Positions 9,800 to 19,400 of a stretch of 64,000 bases of DNA are shown one piece after another. Numbering within the stretch: position 1 is the stretch's first letter; each line of letters begins with the position of its first letter. Source of the stretch: Catonella morbi ATCC 51271 (GTDB taxonomy: Bacteria > Bacillota > Clostridia > Lachnospirales > Lachnospiraceae); contig NZ_KI535368.1 of the NCBI RefSeq assembly GCF_000160035.2, positions 310,001 through 374,000 on the forward strand. The letters run 5' to 3'. The position numbers were made by a program, and so were the translations under genes. A model generated the notes under the pieces. That model was not told the origin of the DNA. It worked only from the letters and a program-made list of their open reading frames with translations, and searched no databases.

Positions 9800-10696
9800 T
9801 TATACTACAATGCTGCCGCTAAAGACGGTTTCACAAGGACCGGTCATAAAAATGTGACCTGTAGCCCTGTCATATTTTATAATTAAATCTCCTCCTAAAA
9901 GATGTACGGTTACTTCATCTTCCACAAGATTATTTAATATGGCAGCATAGGCGGATGCACAGGCTCCCGTACCGCAGGCAAGGGTTTCGCCCGAACCGCG
10001 CTCCCATACACGCATTTCAAGTTCAGTACGGCTTATTACCTTTATAAACTCAGTATTGGTACGGTTTGGGAAAATCTCATTAAACTCAAATTTTGGACCG
10101 ATAACAGGCAGGTCAAGGCTCTTTGTATCATCTACAAAGGTTACTGCATGTGGATTGCCCATCGAAACACAGGTAAAATACCAGTCTTTTCCTTCGATAT
10201 TTATAGGCTCATTTATGAATTCATTTTTAGCTGATACAACAGGGATTTCACTTGGAGTTATGATAGGTCTTCCCATATCCACAGTAGCAGCCCTTACGTT
10301 CCCGTTTTCAACCTTAAGTTGTAATACTTTTATACGGTTTTCAGGGATAATTCCTGTTGTTTCTTCTTCGTTACTTCGGACTCCGGTTTCTATGCGGACC
10401 TCTTCTTTGTCAGTAAGGCCGAAATCATAGACAAATTTTCCTACACAACGGATACCGTTTCCACACATTTCTGCTTCTGAGCCGTCTGCATTGAAAATTC
10501 TCATTCTAAAATCAGCTGCTTTAGAAGGACAGATGAGGATGATACCGTCACTTCCGATTCCGGTATGTCTGTCAGACAGTTTAACGGATACTTCCGTCGG
10601 GTTATACAATTCATTTTTAGTACAGTCTATGTAAAGATAGTCATTTTTACAGCCATGCATTTTTGTGAAATTTATTTTTTGCCTGTTATTTTCCAT
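9800..10696 (-). CDS. dapF: Diaminopimelate epimerase
   Basis: A 298-residue DapF that interconverts LL- and meso-diaminopimelate for lysine and peptidoglycan. The two catalytic cysteines sit in family motifs, MCGNGIRCVGKF near residue 80 and LACGTGACASA near 235. The N-terminus INFTKMHGCKNDY is typical. An ATG 12 bases further upstream (10708) overlaps the GGAGA that best serves the ATG at 10696, so the internal start was preferred. murF follows on the same strand. Confidence 0.95.
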   Translation of the reverse strand: MENNRQKINFTKMHGCKNDYLYIDCTKNELYNPTEVSVKLSDRHTGIGSDGIILICPSKAADFRMRIFNADGSEAEMCGNGIRCVGKFVYDFGLTDKEEVRIETGVRSNEEETTGIIPENRIKVLQLKVENGNVRAATVDMGRPIITPSEIPVVSAKNEFINEPINIEGKDWYFTCVSMGNPHAVTFVDDTKSLDLPVIGPKFEFNEIFPNRTNTEFIKVISRTELEMRVWERGSGETLACGTGACASAYAAILNNLVEDEVTVHLLGGDLIIKYDRATGHIFMTGPCETVFSGSIVV

Positions 10697-10794
10697 AAAA
10701 TTCTCCATTCATATATGCTTTTTCATGACTGTATAATTATAATACAAAATAAAGTGGAATAAAACCCATAAGAAAATATAAAGAACAATTCATA

Positions 10795-10823
10795 TTGAAA
10801 ACTAATAAAAACTATGCTATTCT
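10795..10823 (+). promoter_or_regulatory. Putative promoter of the split purH pair
   Basis: TTGAAA (10795-10800), a 17-base spacer and TATTCT (10818-10823) lie about 70 bases upstream of the IMP cyclohydrolase start. The match is reasonable for a housekeeping promoter. No purine operator or riboswitch was recognised in the leader. Confidence 0.45.
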
Positions 10824-10895
10824 TAAGTAGAACTTATTATAATTTTGAAATATAAAAAACTAAAAGTGTTTGGAGTGAAATTTCAGGAGGGTATT

Positions 10896-11603
10896 ATGAT
10901 TTCAATCGGTGAAGTATTGGCGGCTAAAACTTATCCCGGCAGGGGAATAGTTGTGGGTAAGAGTAAAGACGGGCATTATGCTGTGACAGCCTATTTTATT
11001 ATGGGAAGAAGTGAAAACAGCAGAAACAGAATCTTTGTAGGTGATGGCGAAGGTATAAGAACGGAAGCTTTTGATGAAACTAAGCTTTCAGACCCAAGCC
11101 TTATTATCTATTCGCCTGTTAAGGTAATAGGAAATAAAACCATAATTACAAACGGTGACCAGACTGATACCGTCTATGATTTTATAACTACCGGAAAATG
11201 CTTTAATAAAGCTCTTATGAGCAGAGAATTTGAACCTGATGCACCTAATTATACTCCTAGAATCTCAGCTATAGTGGATATTGAAAAAGAAAAACTTCAT
11301 TTTAGAATGAGCATACTTAAAAGTAATGCAGGTAATCCTGATTGCTGTAACAGATATTTTTATGATTATGACAATATACCTGCCGGTGAAGGCAGATTCA
11401 TCCATACTTATAAGGAAGATATTGAGCCGCTTCCAAGCTTTGAGGGTGAGCCTGTGAGAGTAGAACTTTCAGGCAATATAGATGAATTTACTGAAAATAT
11501 CTGGAACAGCCTTAACGAAGCCAATAAGGTGTCATTATTCACAAGATTTATTGATATAAAGACAGGAAAATATGAAACTAGGATTGTAAATAAAAATAAG
11601 TAA
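10896..11603 (+). CDS. IMP cyclohydrolase (PurO-like family)
   Basis: A 235-residue protein whose start MISIGEVLAAKTYPGRG, and later GRSENSRNRIF and SPVKVIGN, match the stand-alone IMP cyclohydrolase family, related to archaeal PurO and unlike the N-terminal MGS-type domain of PurH. It should close FAICAR to IMP, the last step of purine synthesis. The start at 10896 follows AGGAGG. The next gene, 22 bases downstream, encodes the AICAR formyltransferase alone, so the two replace bifunctional PurH. Assignment rests on family resemblance plus this context. Confidence 0.85.
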   Translation: MISIGEVLAAKTYPGRGIVVGKSKDGHYAVTAYFIMGRSENSRNRIFVGDGEGIRTEAFDETKLSDPSLIIYSPVKVIGNKTIITNGDQTDTVYDFITTGKCFNKALMSREFEPDAPNYTPRISAIVDIEKEKLHFRMSILKSNAGNPDCCNRYFYDYDNIPAGEGRFIHTYKEDIEPLPSFEGEPVRVELSGNIDEFTENIWNSLNEANKVSLFTRFIDIKTGKYETRIVNKNK

Positions 11604-11625
11604 TAGCCTAAGGGAGAGAGTTAAA

Positions 11626-12804
11626 ATGAATGAAATGGAACTTAAATATGGCTGTAATCCAAATCAGAAACCAAGCAGGATATTTATGGAAAATGGAGCT
11701 GAGTTACCTGTAAAGGTACTATGCGGCAAACCGGGATACATTAATTTTTTAGATGCCTTCAACGGTATCCAGCTTGTTATGGAACTTAAAAAGGCTACAG
11801 GACTTCCTGCTGCAACCAGCTTTAAGCATGTATCTCCTGCAGGAGCTGCTATAGGTAAACCGCTTACAGAGGAGTTAAAGAAAGTTTACAGAGTAGAAGA
11901 CAGGGGAGAAATGAGTCTCTTAGCCTGTGCTTATGCAAGAGCAAGGGGAGCGGACAGGATGTCCTCCTTTGGTGACTTTATAGCACTTTCAGATGTGTGT
12001 GACTTAGATACGGCTATGATAATAAAAAAGGAAGTTTCAGACGGTATCATAGCGCCGGGCTATACTGATGAAGCCCTTGAAATACTTAAGGAAAAGAAAA
12101 AAGGTAATTATAATATTATTCAGATAGATGAAAATTATAAACCTGAGCCTATCGAGAAAAAGCAGGTTTTTGGTATTACCTTTGAGCAGGGCAGAAATGA
12201 ATTTAAGATAGATGAGGAACTTTTTAAGAATATAGTCAGTGAAAATAAGAATCTTCCTAAGGAAGCACTTAATGACCTTATTGTTGCTATGATTACACTT
12301 AAATATACCCAGTCAAACTCGGTCTGCTATGCAAAAGACGGGCAGGCTATCGGTATAGGAGCAGGGCAGCAGAGCCGTATTCATTGTACCAGACTTGCGG
12401 GAAGCAAGGCTGATGTATGGTGGCTGAGGCAGGCTCCACAGACACTAAATCTCAAATTCCTTGAAAATTTAGGAAGGGCAGACAGAGACAATGCAATAGA
12501 CCTCTATGTTGGTGATGAAAGTGAAGACCTGCTTCAAGACGGTGTATGGGAGAAGTTTTTTGAAGTTAAACCTCCTGTATTTACAAGAGAGGAAAAGAAG
12601 GAATGGCTTAAGAAAAATGAAAATGTAGCACTTGCTTCCGATGCCTTCTTCCCATTTGGAGATAATATTGAAAGAGCCTACAAAAGTGGAGTAAAGTACA
12701 TAGCTGAGCCGGGAGGTTCTATAAGAGATGATAATGTAATAGAAGTATGTAATAAATATGGTATGGTACTCAGTTTTACAGGAATGAGACTCTTCCATCA
12801 TTAA
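11626..12804 (+). CDS. Phosphoribosylaminoimidazolecarboxamide (AICAR) formyltransferase, stand-alone
   Basis: A 392-residue protein equal to the C-terminal transformylase half of PurH, without the IMP cyclohydrolase half. Motifs include KYGCNPNQKPS at the N-terminus, SFKHVSPAGAA near residue 65 (the catalytic Lys-His pair of the family) and KYTQSNSVCYAKDGQ near 225, and the C-terminal FFPFGDNIERA. It formylates AICAR with 10-formyl-THF. AGGGAGAG precedes the ATG. It is paired with the upstream PurO-like cyclohydrolase. Confidence 0.93.
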   Translation: MNEMELKYGCNPNQKPSRIFMENGAELPVKVLCGKPGYINFLDAFNGIQLVMELKKATGLPAATSFKHVSPAGAAIGKPLTEELKKVYRVEDRGEMSLLACAYARARGADRMSSFGDFIALSDVCDLDTAMIIKKEVSDGIIAPGYTDEALEILKEKKKGNYNIIQIDENYKPEPIEKKQVFGITFEQGRNEFKIDEELFKNIVSENKNLPKEALNDLIVAMITLKYTQSNSVCYAKDGQAIGIGAGQQSRIHCTRLAGSKADVWWLRQAPQTLNLKFLENLGRADRDNAIDLYVGDESEDLLQDGVWEKFFEVKPPVFTREEKKEWLKKNENVALASDAFFPFGDNIERAYKSGVKYIAEPGGSIRDDNVIEVCNKYGMVLSFTGMRLFHH

Positions 12805-12826
12805 TTATCCTAAATTATGCAATCTA

Positions 12827-12847
12827 ACTGTTATAAAAAATAACAGT
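12827..12847 (+). terminator. Hairpin after the AICAR formyltransferase gene
   Basis: ACTGTTAT and ATAACAGT form an 8-base stem with a 5-base A loop, 23 bases after the stop. There is no T-run, so termination is uncertain. Confidence 0.35.
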
Positions 12848-12856
12848 GAAAATTAT

Positions 12857-12947
12857 AACTGCCACAGTCGGAATAATTAACAGGTGAATACATAATCCTG
12901 ATTAACTTGAGATTACATTCTGTTATATTTTACCGGCTGTGACAGTT
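12857..12947. repeat. Imperfect inverted repeat upstream of the XRE gene end
   Basis: AACTGCCACAGTCGG (12857-12871) and CCGGCTGTGACAGTT (12933-12947) are inverted copies with two mismatches, separated by 61 bases of AT-rich DNA. The gap has no coding sequence. It could be a tiny MITE or a long hairpin that separates the convergent formyltransferase and XRE genes. Confidence 0.45.
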
Positions 12948-12961
12948 ATTTTGGTTACTGA

Positions 12962-13168
12962 CTATCTTCGGTTAGGAATATAGGAAACAATGTCTTCGAT
13001 TCGGCAATCAAGAATCTGACAAAGTCTGCCTAAGGTTGCAGTAGTAACAGACTCATTCATTTTCAATCTATGAAGCTGAGAGTGGCTTAAACCATAATAA
13101 GTGATAAGTCTGTACTGTGAAAAACCTTTTGATTTCATAGTTTCCCATAGCTTGTCATAAGTTATAAT
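12962..13168 (-). CDS. Small XRE/Cro-type HTH transcriptional regulator
   Basis: A ~68-residue protein that is essentially one helix-turn-helix domain (YDKLWETMKSKG, then QYRLITYYGLSHSQLHRLK, and LGRLCQILDCRIEDIVSY), of the short Cro/C1-like type. Relatives typically begin MI(T/S)YDKLWETM. Here that N-terminus is reached only from an ATT codon at 13168, which lies 8 bases after GAGG within GAGGTGAT. A GTG at 13177 is in frame but lies inside that ribosome-site sequence. An ATT start is therefore the better reading, though unproven. The neighbours (Rpn nuclease, debris) suggest an accessory region. Confidence 0.75.
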   Translation of the reverse strand: MITYDKLWETMKSKGFSQYRLITYYGLSHSQLHRLKMNESVTTATLGRLCQILDCRIEDIVSYIPNRR

Positions 13169-13258
13169 AGTAATCACCTCTTGCTTAAGATAGAATAATA
13201 AAGTGAGATTGGCAAGAGGAAATTAAATAAATTTTTTGAATAAGAATTCAATCTGACT

Positions 13259-13942
13259 TTATATGTACAAGGCAATGTATAATTTGTTTAGAGCAGAGTA
13301 CCTCCATCTCTGTAAAGTTTCATCCATTTTTACAGCACCTCCTTCATCAAACTTAAATCTGGCTTTAATTTCACTTGTCACAGGGAAATCATCTGTATTA
13401 TAGGTATCATTTTCTGTAAACACTTTCATCAGTTTAGAAAACTTAGAACCGTTGTCAATTAATGCATTTGCATATATTTCAGTAAGTCCGTCTTCGACAA
13501 TCTGTCCTGTTTCCATAACAACTTTTTTCACATGGTAGAGTGGTAGTCCACTCTTAAACATATCAAAGGCAGATATAAATATTACGCAGACATCTGGCAC
13601 AAACTCAAACTTTGTTCCTGTTTCTGTTATGTTAGTAGTTAAGACAGAGCCGTTGTAGCGGACTCTTCTCAGATGGTCATCGTTATCCGCTTTCTGTACC
13701 TCAATGTTGATATGTCTTCCGTCTCCGGTTACACATTTTGCATCCATAATTATGGAACGTCCATGCAGATTTTCCACCTTGCATTGAGGTATATTTTCAG
13801 TAACTATGAGTTTGTCATCTTCTAATATGACTCGGAGTATTTCTTCACAAAACTCCTTACTTTCTGCCATCTTGCTAAACATTAAGTCATCAATAGGATT
13901 CAGCCCTCTGGCATATTCTTCGAATTCTTTCTTGGTTGGCAT
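13259..13942 (-). CDS. Rpn-family PD-(D/E)XK nuclease/transposase-like protein, C-terminus shortened
   Basis: A 227-residue protein of the family called PD-(D/E)XK nuclease transposase (recombination-promoting nuclease, Rpn). The N-terminal FSKMAESKEFCEEILRVIL region is typical. The nuclease core reads IIMDAKCVTGDGRHINIEVQ, giving the Asp and the E-x-Q of the active site near residues 65-85. Family members usually run to 280-320 residues with a repetitive helical tail; here the homologous sequence fades after FDEGG near residue 200 and ends soon after, so it may be truncated. It could still be active because the catalytic core is whole. Confidence 0.75.
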   Translation of the reverse strand: MPTKKEFEEYARGLNPIDDLMFSKMAESKEFCEEILRVILEDDKLIVTENIPQCKVENLHGRSIIMDAKCVTGDGRHINIEVQKADNDDHLRRVRYNGSVLTTNITETGTKFEFVPDVCVIFISAFDMFKSGLPLYHVKKVVMETGQIVEDGLTEIYANALIDNGSKFSKLMKVFTENDTYNTDDFPVTSEIKARFKFDEGGAVKMDETLQRWRYSALNKLYIALYI

Positions 13943-14440
13943 TGTAGTCCTTTCTTTTTGAGATTTGCTATAATGCCTTTACCGGTATTATAGCAGATAA
14001 TTTGAAAAATATAAATCAAATTTATTCTTGTCATAGGTCACATAGTTATAATTTGAGGGATACTGTCATAAAAATTTGCTCTGTGGCTTGGTAATATTTT
14101 ATGAACAATTTGGGATAAATATAGAAATTCCTGCTAAGTAGAGAAAAGATATACTCAGTTTAGAATTAACATAGATATGAGCCACAATAATCAGGGAGAA
14201 TTAGATGCCTTGATAGAAACTTATAGAATAATATGAAACATATAAAACATAATAATTATTGCAGCTCATATTTACAAATATAATTATAAGATGTTTTACG
14301 CTTTTCGCCAACGTTAAAGTGTACAAAAATCAAGGAGTTTACTATACAAAATAGACAAAATTTCAGAATATTGGAAATTAATATATCCTATGTGAATTAG
14401 TTAGTTAGCGGGGAAATTTACATTAAAAATAAAAAAGAAC

Positions 14441-14535
14441 GGACTGTCACATTAAAGGAAAACACTACAAAATATGATAAATCTACTTTTAACTAATCAC
14501 AATATTTTGATATCTTTTTCCTTGTGTGACAGCCC
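14441..14535. repeat. Imperfect inverted repeat
   Basis: GGACTGTCACATTAAAGGAA (from 14441) is an imperfect inverted copy of TTTTCCTTGTGTGACAGCCC (ending at 14535). The core TGTCACA/TGTGACA is exact and the arms are about 50 bases apart. It resembles the arms of the repeat at 12857-12947 in its TGTGACAG core. It may be a small non-coding mobile element remnant or a degenerate terminator. Confidence 0.45.
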
Positions 14536-14549
14536 TGTCTTCATAATTA

Positions 14550-14652
14550 GCCCTAGGAGCGTAGTCAACAGTTGCTATATTGGTGCGAGATAGGTGAGCA
14601 TTAGCTGTTCGATTATCCTCTTTCTAACTACGTAGTCAGGGTGCTGCTAAGG
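14550..14652 (-). pseudogene. Decayed 3' fragment of a 2-hydroxyacyl-CoA dehydratase activase paralogue
   Basis: About 100 bases align without large gaps to the 3' part of the intact 1407-residue gene nearby (about 16479-16581); both share GTAGTCAAC, GCTATATTGGT-like and CTACGTAGT-like blocks at roughly 70% identity by eye. Read on the minus strand, PDYVVRKRIIEQLMLTY parallels [17 protein letters not shown] in the intact protein, and after a 1-base deletion NIATVDYAPRA parallels [11 protein letters not shown]. It is a broken paralogue or old duplication remnant. Confidence 0.75.
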
Positions 14653-14833
14653 TATTTGTGAGTTAATGCTTATAGATTTTAAGGAAATGTTAAAAGTCTA
14701 TAAAATAAATTTTATAATATCAGGTTTTGTATATAAAATTATATATAACATGAGGGTACAATAATAGAAGGATGAGATAAGTACTACAATTTTACCGATA
14801 TTTAATGATAAAATCTTAAAATTATAGCGTTTA

Positions 14834-14862
14834 TTGACAGAATTTCGTATAAATGCTATGCT
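14834..14862 (+). promoter_or_regulatory. Promoter of the small secreted protein gene
   Basis: TTGACA (14834-14839), an exact 17-base spacer and TATGCT (14857-14862) lie about 30 bases before the gene at 14896. This is a strong match to a sigma-A promoter. Confidence 0.75.
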
Positions 14863-14895
14863 TGTGGAAAATAATATTCTACGAGGAGGATTGAT

Positions 14896-15183
14896 ATGAA
14901 GAAAATTAGGAAAATATGTGCTGTAGTAACAGCAGTAACACTGTGCTTTAGTTATCTTATAACCCCGATTTATGCCTCAGATGAAAGGATAAACCCTAAG
15001 GACATATCAGAGATTTTAAATGAGGCAACAATTGCAGGTAAGGCTTGGGAAAGCATAGGATTTAAGGCTGAGGACATAGCTGAGCTAACAAGAATGAAGA
15101 GAAATGAAAAGCAGACCGTCTTGATAAATTACTTTTTGGCTAAAATAAATAACAGACTCAGGATTACGGAAAGTCAGGTGTAA
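14896..15183 (+). CDS. Small secreted protein of unknown function
   Basis: A 95-residue protein with a clear signal peptide (MKKIRKIC, a hydrophobic stretch TAVTLCFSYLI, probable cleavage after IYAS). The mature part of about 68 residues is charged and predicted helical (DISEILNEATIAGKAWESIGF and so on), with no cysteines and no family I recognise. It has a strong promoter and GAGGAGG ribosome site, so it is a real gene. It is followed by two membrane-protein genes on the same strand after an 85-base gap; a functional link is only a guess. Confidence 0.65.
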   Translation: MKKIRKICAVVTAVTLCFSYLITPIYASDERINPKDISEILNEATIAGKAWESIGFKAEDIAELTRMKRNEKQTVLINYFLAKINNRLRITESQV

Positions 15184-15268
15184 TCTTGAGTTTGTTTATT
15201 TTCTGATGTTCTGTAAAAGACAATAATGAGATAAATATAATAAACAGGCAATATATTGGAGATTATAA

Positions 15269-15808
15269 ATGTATAGAAGAGAAGATGATATTATAATTAT
15301 ATATAATTTAGCAACCTTAATCTATCTGCCTATTTGGCTTGTGATGGCTTTTGTGTATCAATATGAATTCCCACCACCATCGCATTTAGCTTCATACTCA
15401 GGAACTGATAGAGTAATTGTATTTATTATTGTTTATGTGATTGAATATATATTAGGTTTTGCACTTAAACTTAACAAGTATATTGTAATACTATGCAATC
15501 TGATAACTTTTTATTTACTTATAAAGCTTGCAGGATATTTTTTCTTAGAAGCAAAAGAGTTGCCGATTACATATTGCTTTATTTTTGTCCTTGTGACGGT
15601 AGCGGCATTTTTAAATATACTTATTGAATTAAGTGAGGAACTTAAAAATTACCTTCTGCTTCTTGAAGATGTCGAATGGTTCTCGCCTATGTTTACAGGG
15701 TATAGATATGAAGCGGCCTGTAAAAAATATTGGATAGGTATTGTTCGCTTGTTTTTGCTTGCTATTGTAATTAAAACTATATATTATTGGGTTAATGGAA
15801 TAAACTAA
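15269..15808 (+). CDS. Integral membrane protein of unknown function (paralogue 1)
   Basis: A 179-residue protein with about four hydrophobic segments (around residues 10-30, 50-70, 75-95, 100-125) and one near the C-terminus. GGAG precedes the ATG. It is paralogous to the next gene: both carry a VIEYILGFALKLN / PIYLEYSLGLCCKFN block, a GYFF(L/I)E motif and an ELSEELKNYLL / EFNTELKEYLL block at equivalent places. No known family was recognised. The tandem pair ends at a clear terminator. Confidence 0.6.
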   Translation: MYRREDDIIIIYNLATLIYLPIWLVMAFVYQYEFPPPSHLASYSGTDRVIVFIIVYVIEYILGFALKLNKYIVILCNLITFYLLIKLAGYFFLEAKELPITYCFIFVLVTVAAFLNILIELSEELKNYLLLLEDVEWFSPMFTGYRYEAACKKYWIGIVRLFLLAIVIKTIYYWVNGIN

Positions 15809-15843
15809 AGGCTTATGGTACAGTTTAATAACCGGAGTTTAAA

Positions 15844-16356
15844 ATGAACAGAAGACTAAAAATTTCTGTAGTTATATACAACATACTTTTTTTATCATTT
15901 TTAGGATTGCTATTTATTATAACAAAAATTTATGACAAAGAAATACCTTCAAACTTTTATGATCATACTATTGTCGAACATAGGTATATTGAAATTCTGA
16001 TTTTTTTTGCGCCTATTTATCTTGAATATTCGCTAGGATTGTGTTGCAAATTTAACAGAGGTTTTGTTATAGGCTGTGAAATTATAGCTTTTTTATTGCT
16101 TAAAAGTGTGATGGGATATTTTTTTATAGAAAGTGTAGAAGCTGTAAATACATATCTCTGGATTTGCGGTGTTTTAGTTTTTAATATGTTTTTCTGTCTT
16201 TATATTGAATTTAATACAGAGCTTAAAGAATACCTTCTAAGCTGCAAAATGAAAGAATGGTGTGTTGTAGAAATTCCGGGTTCTAAATACAATGGAATAT
16301 TTAAAAAAATTTCTTTCCTAATTTTTGGTATATATATATTGATACTTCTAATTTAA
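15844..16356 (+). CDS. Integral membrane protein of unknown function (paralogue 2)
   Basis: A 170-residue protein that is the diverged tandem copy of the gene just upstream (35-base gap). It has hydrophobic segments near residues 8-28, 45-65, 72-95, 105-125 and the C-terminus, and shares the LGLCCKFNRG, GYFFIES and NTELKEYLL positions with its partner. GGAG lies before the ATG. The last 15 residues (LIFGIYILILLI) form a C-terminal membrane segment. Function unknown. Confidence 0.6.
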   Translation: MNRRLKISVVIYNILFLSFLGLLFIITKIYDKEIPSNFYDHTIVEHRYIEILIFFAPIYLEYSLGLCCKFNRGFVIGCEIIAFLLLKSVMGYFFIESVEAVNTYLWICGVLVFNMFFCLYIEFNTELKEYLLSCKMKEWCVVEIPGSKYNGIFKKISFLIFGIYILILLI

Positions 16357-16361
16357 CCCAT

Positions 16362-16395
16362 AAAGATAGCCCCACATTTTAATGGGACTATCTTT
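16362..16395. terminator. Bidirectional intrinsic terminator
   Basis: AAAGATAGCCCCA and TGGGACTATCTTT form a long stem around a short AT loop, between the convergent membrane-protein gene and the 1407-residue gene. The A-rich and T-rich outer arms suit termination from both sides. Confidence 0.75.
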
Positions 16396-16405
16396 ATATA
16401 TAGTC

Positions 16406-19400
16406 TTAGCTCCTAAGTAACTCATTTTCTGCGGTAGCAAGCATCAGTTTAATTCTGTTAAGCTGATTTACCTCACTTGCACCAGGATCGTAGTCAACGG
16501 CTACTATATTGGTACCCGGATAATTAAGCCTTAGTTGCTTGATTACACCCTTTCCGACTACATGGTTAGGCAGACAGCCAAACGGCTGGGTACAGATAAT
16601 ATTGGTTGCGCCGGATTTTATAAGCTCTATCATTTCGCCTGTAAGGAACCAGCCTTCGCCTGTCTGATTGCCGAGAGAAACTATAGGCTCGGCAAATTTT
16701 GCAAGCTCGGTTATGTAGCTTTGTTCTACAAAATGTTTACTTTTTCTTAGAGCCTTTCTGGCAGGCTTTCTAAAGAACTCTATAAGGTCGATGGCTCTGT
16801 TGCTTATAAAGGCATTGCGCTTACTCTTGCCGAGAGTTTCAGCCTTAAAGTTGGTGTTGTAGGCACTGTAGAGAAGGAAGTCTATAAGGTCAGGTACAAC
16901 AGCTTCAGCTCCCTCATTTTCAAGCAACTCTACAACTCCGTTATTTGCACTTGGCAGGAATTTAACAAGGATTTCTCCCACTATACCTACCTTGGTTTTG
17001 GTAAGTCCTTCTACACGAGGCAGATTGTCAAAATCAGCAACTATTTGCTTACAGTTTTTATTAAAGGTAAGCATATTAGCCCTTTTCAGACTTTCTATAC
17101 ACTTTTTCTCCCATTTTCTGTGTAGCTCGTCAGCAGAGCCTTTTACAAGCTCATAAGGTCTTGTAGCATACAGTACCCTCATAAACAAATCACCATACAC
17201 CAGAGCCTGTAAACAGCGAAGCAATATAGGAGGAGTGGCACTAAAGCCCGGATTCTTCTCAAGTCCCTGTACGGAAAGTGAAATAACAGGTATATGAGCC
17301 AGTCCTTCCTTTTTCAATGCTCTACGGATAAAGCCTATATAGTTGGAAGCACGACAGCCTCCGCCGGTCTGGCTTATAAAGACTGCCAGCTTGTTTACGT
17401 CATATTTGCCTGACTTAATCGCACTCATAATCTGCCCTACCACTATAAGTGAAGGGTAGCAGGCATCATTGTTTACATATTTAAGTCCTGTATCTATTAC
17501 AGAATGTTCATCAGCAAGCAGTTCGATATGGTAGCCGCCCCATTCAATGGCAGTCTTAAGCATTTCAAAATGAATAGGTGACATCTGAGGACAGAGGATG
17601 GTATAATCCTTCATTTCCTTTTCAAATACAGCCCTGTCGGTAGCTGAGGAAATATCAAAGTTTTGCTGTGGATTAGCTTCCCTGTCTTTAACTGCTGAAA
17701 GTAATGAACGGATTCTTATCCTTGCAGCACCGAGGTTATTTACCTCATCTATCTTAAGTACGGTATAAATCTTGCCGGCTCTTTCAAGGATGTCACTTAC
17801 CTGATCGGTAGTTACCGCATCCAGACCACATCCAAATGAGTTGAGCTGGATTAAATCAAGGGCAGGATTGGTCTTTACATAGCAGGCAGCCTTATAAAGT
17901 CTTGAATGGTACATCCACTGATCCATAACCACAAGAGGACGTTCTACCTGACCTAAGTGGGAGATAGAATCTTCTGTAAGTACAGCAACTCCGAATGAAG
18001 TGATGAGTTCAGGTATGCCGTGATTAATCTCAGGATCTACGTGGTATGGTCTTCCCGCAAGAACTATTCCCTTTTTGCCGGTTTCTTTCAGGTAAGCAAT
18101 GACTTCCTCTCCCTTTGCCTCTGTATCCTTTTTGGACTGGAGAAGTTCATTCCAAGCCTCTTTAGCGGCGGCTTTTATCTCACTCTTTGGAATTCTTCCT
18201 TCAAATATTTTCACAAGTCTGTCGGTAAGTATTTTCTCGGACTCAAGTGAGAGGAAAGGATTTTCAAATGTAATGGAAGGATCTGCAAGTTCTTCCATAT
18301 TATTTTTTATATTTTCACCGTAAGAGGTTACAATAGGGCAGTTATAATGGTTATTTGAGTCAGGTGTTTCGTTACGCTCGTAGATTACACAAGGGTAGAA
18401 AATATGCTTAACACCCTTTTTAAGCAGCCACATAACATGACCATGTGCAATCTTGGCAGGATAACATTCTGACTCGCTAGGTATTGACTCTATTCCAAGT
18501 TCGTATATGCTTCTGCTTGAACGTGGAGAGAGTACAACTCTGAATCCGAGCTTGGTAAAGAAGGTAAACCAGAGAGGATAATTCTCATACATATTAAGCA
18601 CTCTTGGTATACCTATGGTTCCCCTAGGGGCTTCTTTTTCAGTCAGAGACTTGTAACCGAAGATTCTCTGCATCTTGTACTCAAAAAGGTTAGGAATATT
18701 GTCCTTGTTCTTCTCAAGACCAAGTCCTCTTTCACATCTGTTACCCGATATATAATTTCTTCCGCCTGTAAATGTATTTACTGTGAGCATACAGTGGTTA
18801 TTACATTTCTGGCATCTTTCCATATTTGTTTCATAGCTTAAGTTTTTAATCTGCTCATAGGAAAGAGTAGTGGTTTCGTCACCCTTTCTGTAATGCTTTC
18901 TTGCTATAAGGGCAGCACCGAAAGCGCCCATTATACCTGCGATATCAGGTCTTATAGCCTTTGTGCCGGACACCTTTTCAAAACTGCGAAGCACTGCATC
19001 ATTATAAAAGGTTCCGCCCTGAACCACTATATTTTCGCCAAGGTCTTTTGGATCGGTAAGCTTAATAACCTTAAGCAGGGCATTTTTAATAACCGAATAT
19101 GCAAGACCTGAGGAAATATCTGCTACACTTGCACCCTCTTTCTGAGCCTGCTTAACCTTGGAGTTCATAAATACAGTACAGCGTGAGCCGAGGTCGATAG
19201 GGTTTTCTGCCAAAAGTGCAACTTTTGCAAAGTCTGCTACCTCATAATTAAGTGATTTAGCAAAGGTTTCTATAAATGAGCCACAGCCCGATGAACAGGC
19301 TTCATTTAGCTGAATACCGTCAACCGTGCCGTCTTTTATTTTGATACATTTCATATCCTGGCCGCCTATGTCAAGGATACAGTCTACCTTAGGATTGAAG

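Larger units (their letters stand above)
13943..14833. other. Gene-poor region with remnants
   Basis: About 900 bases without an intact gene. Two things are visible: an imperfect inverted repeat at 14441-14535 and a decayed piece of the large activase gene at 14550-14652 (separate entries). The rest is very AT-rich with many stops in all frames, and nothing else was recognised. Confidence 0.6.
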
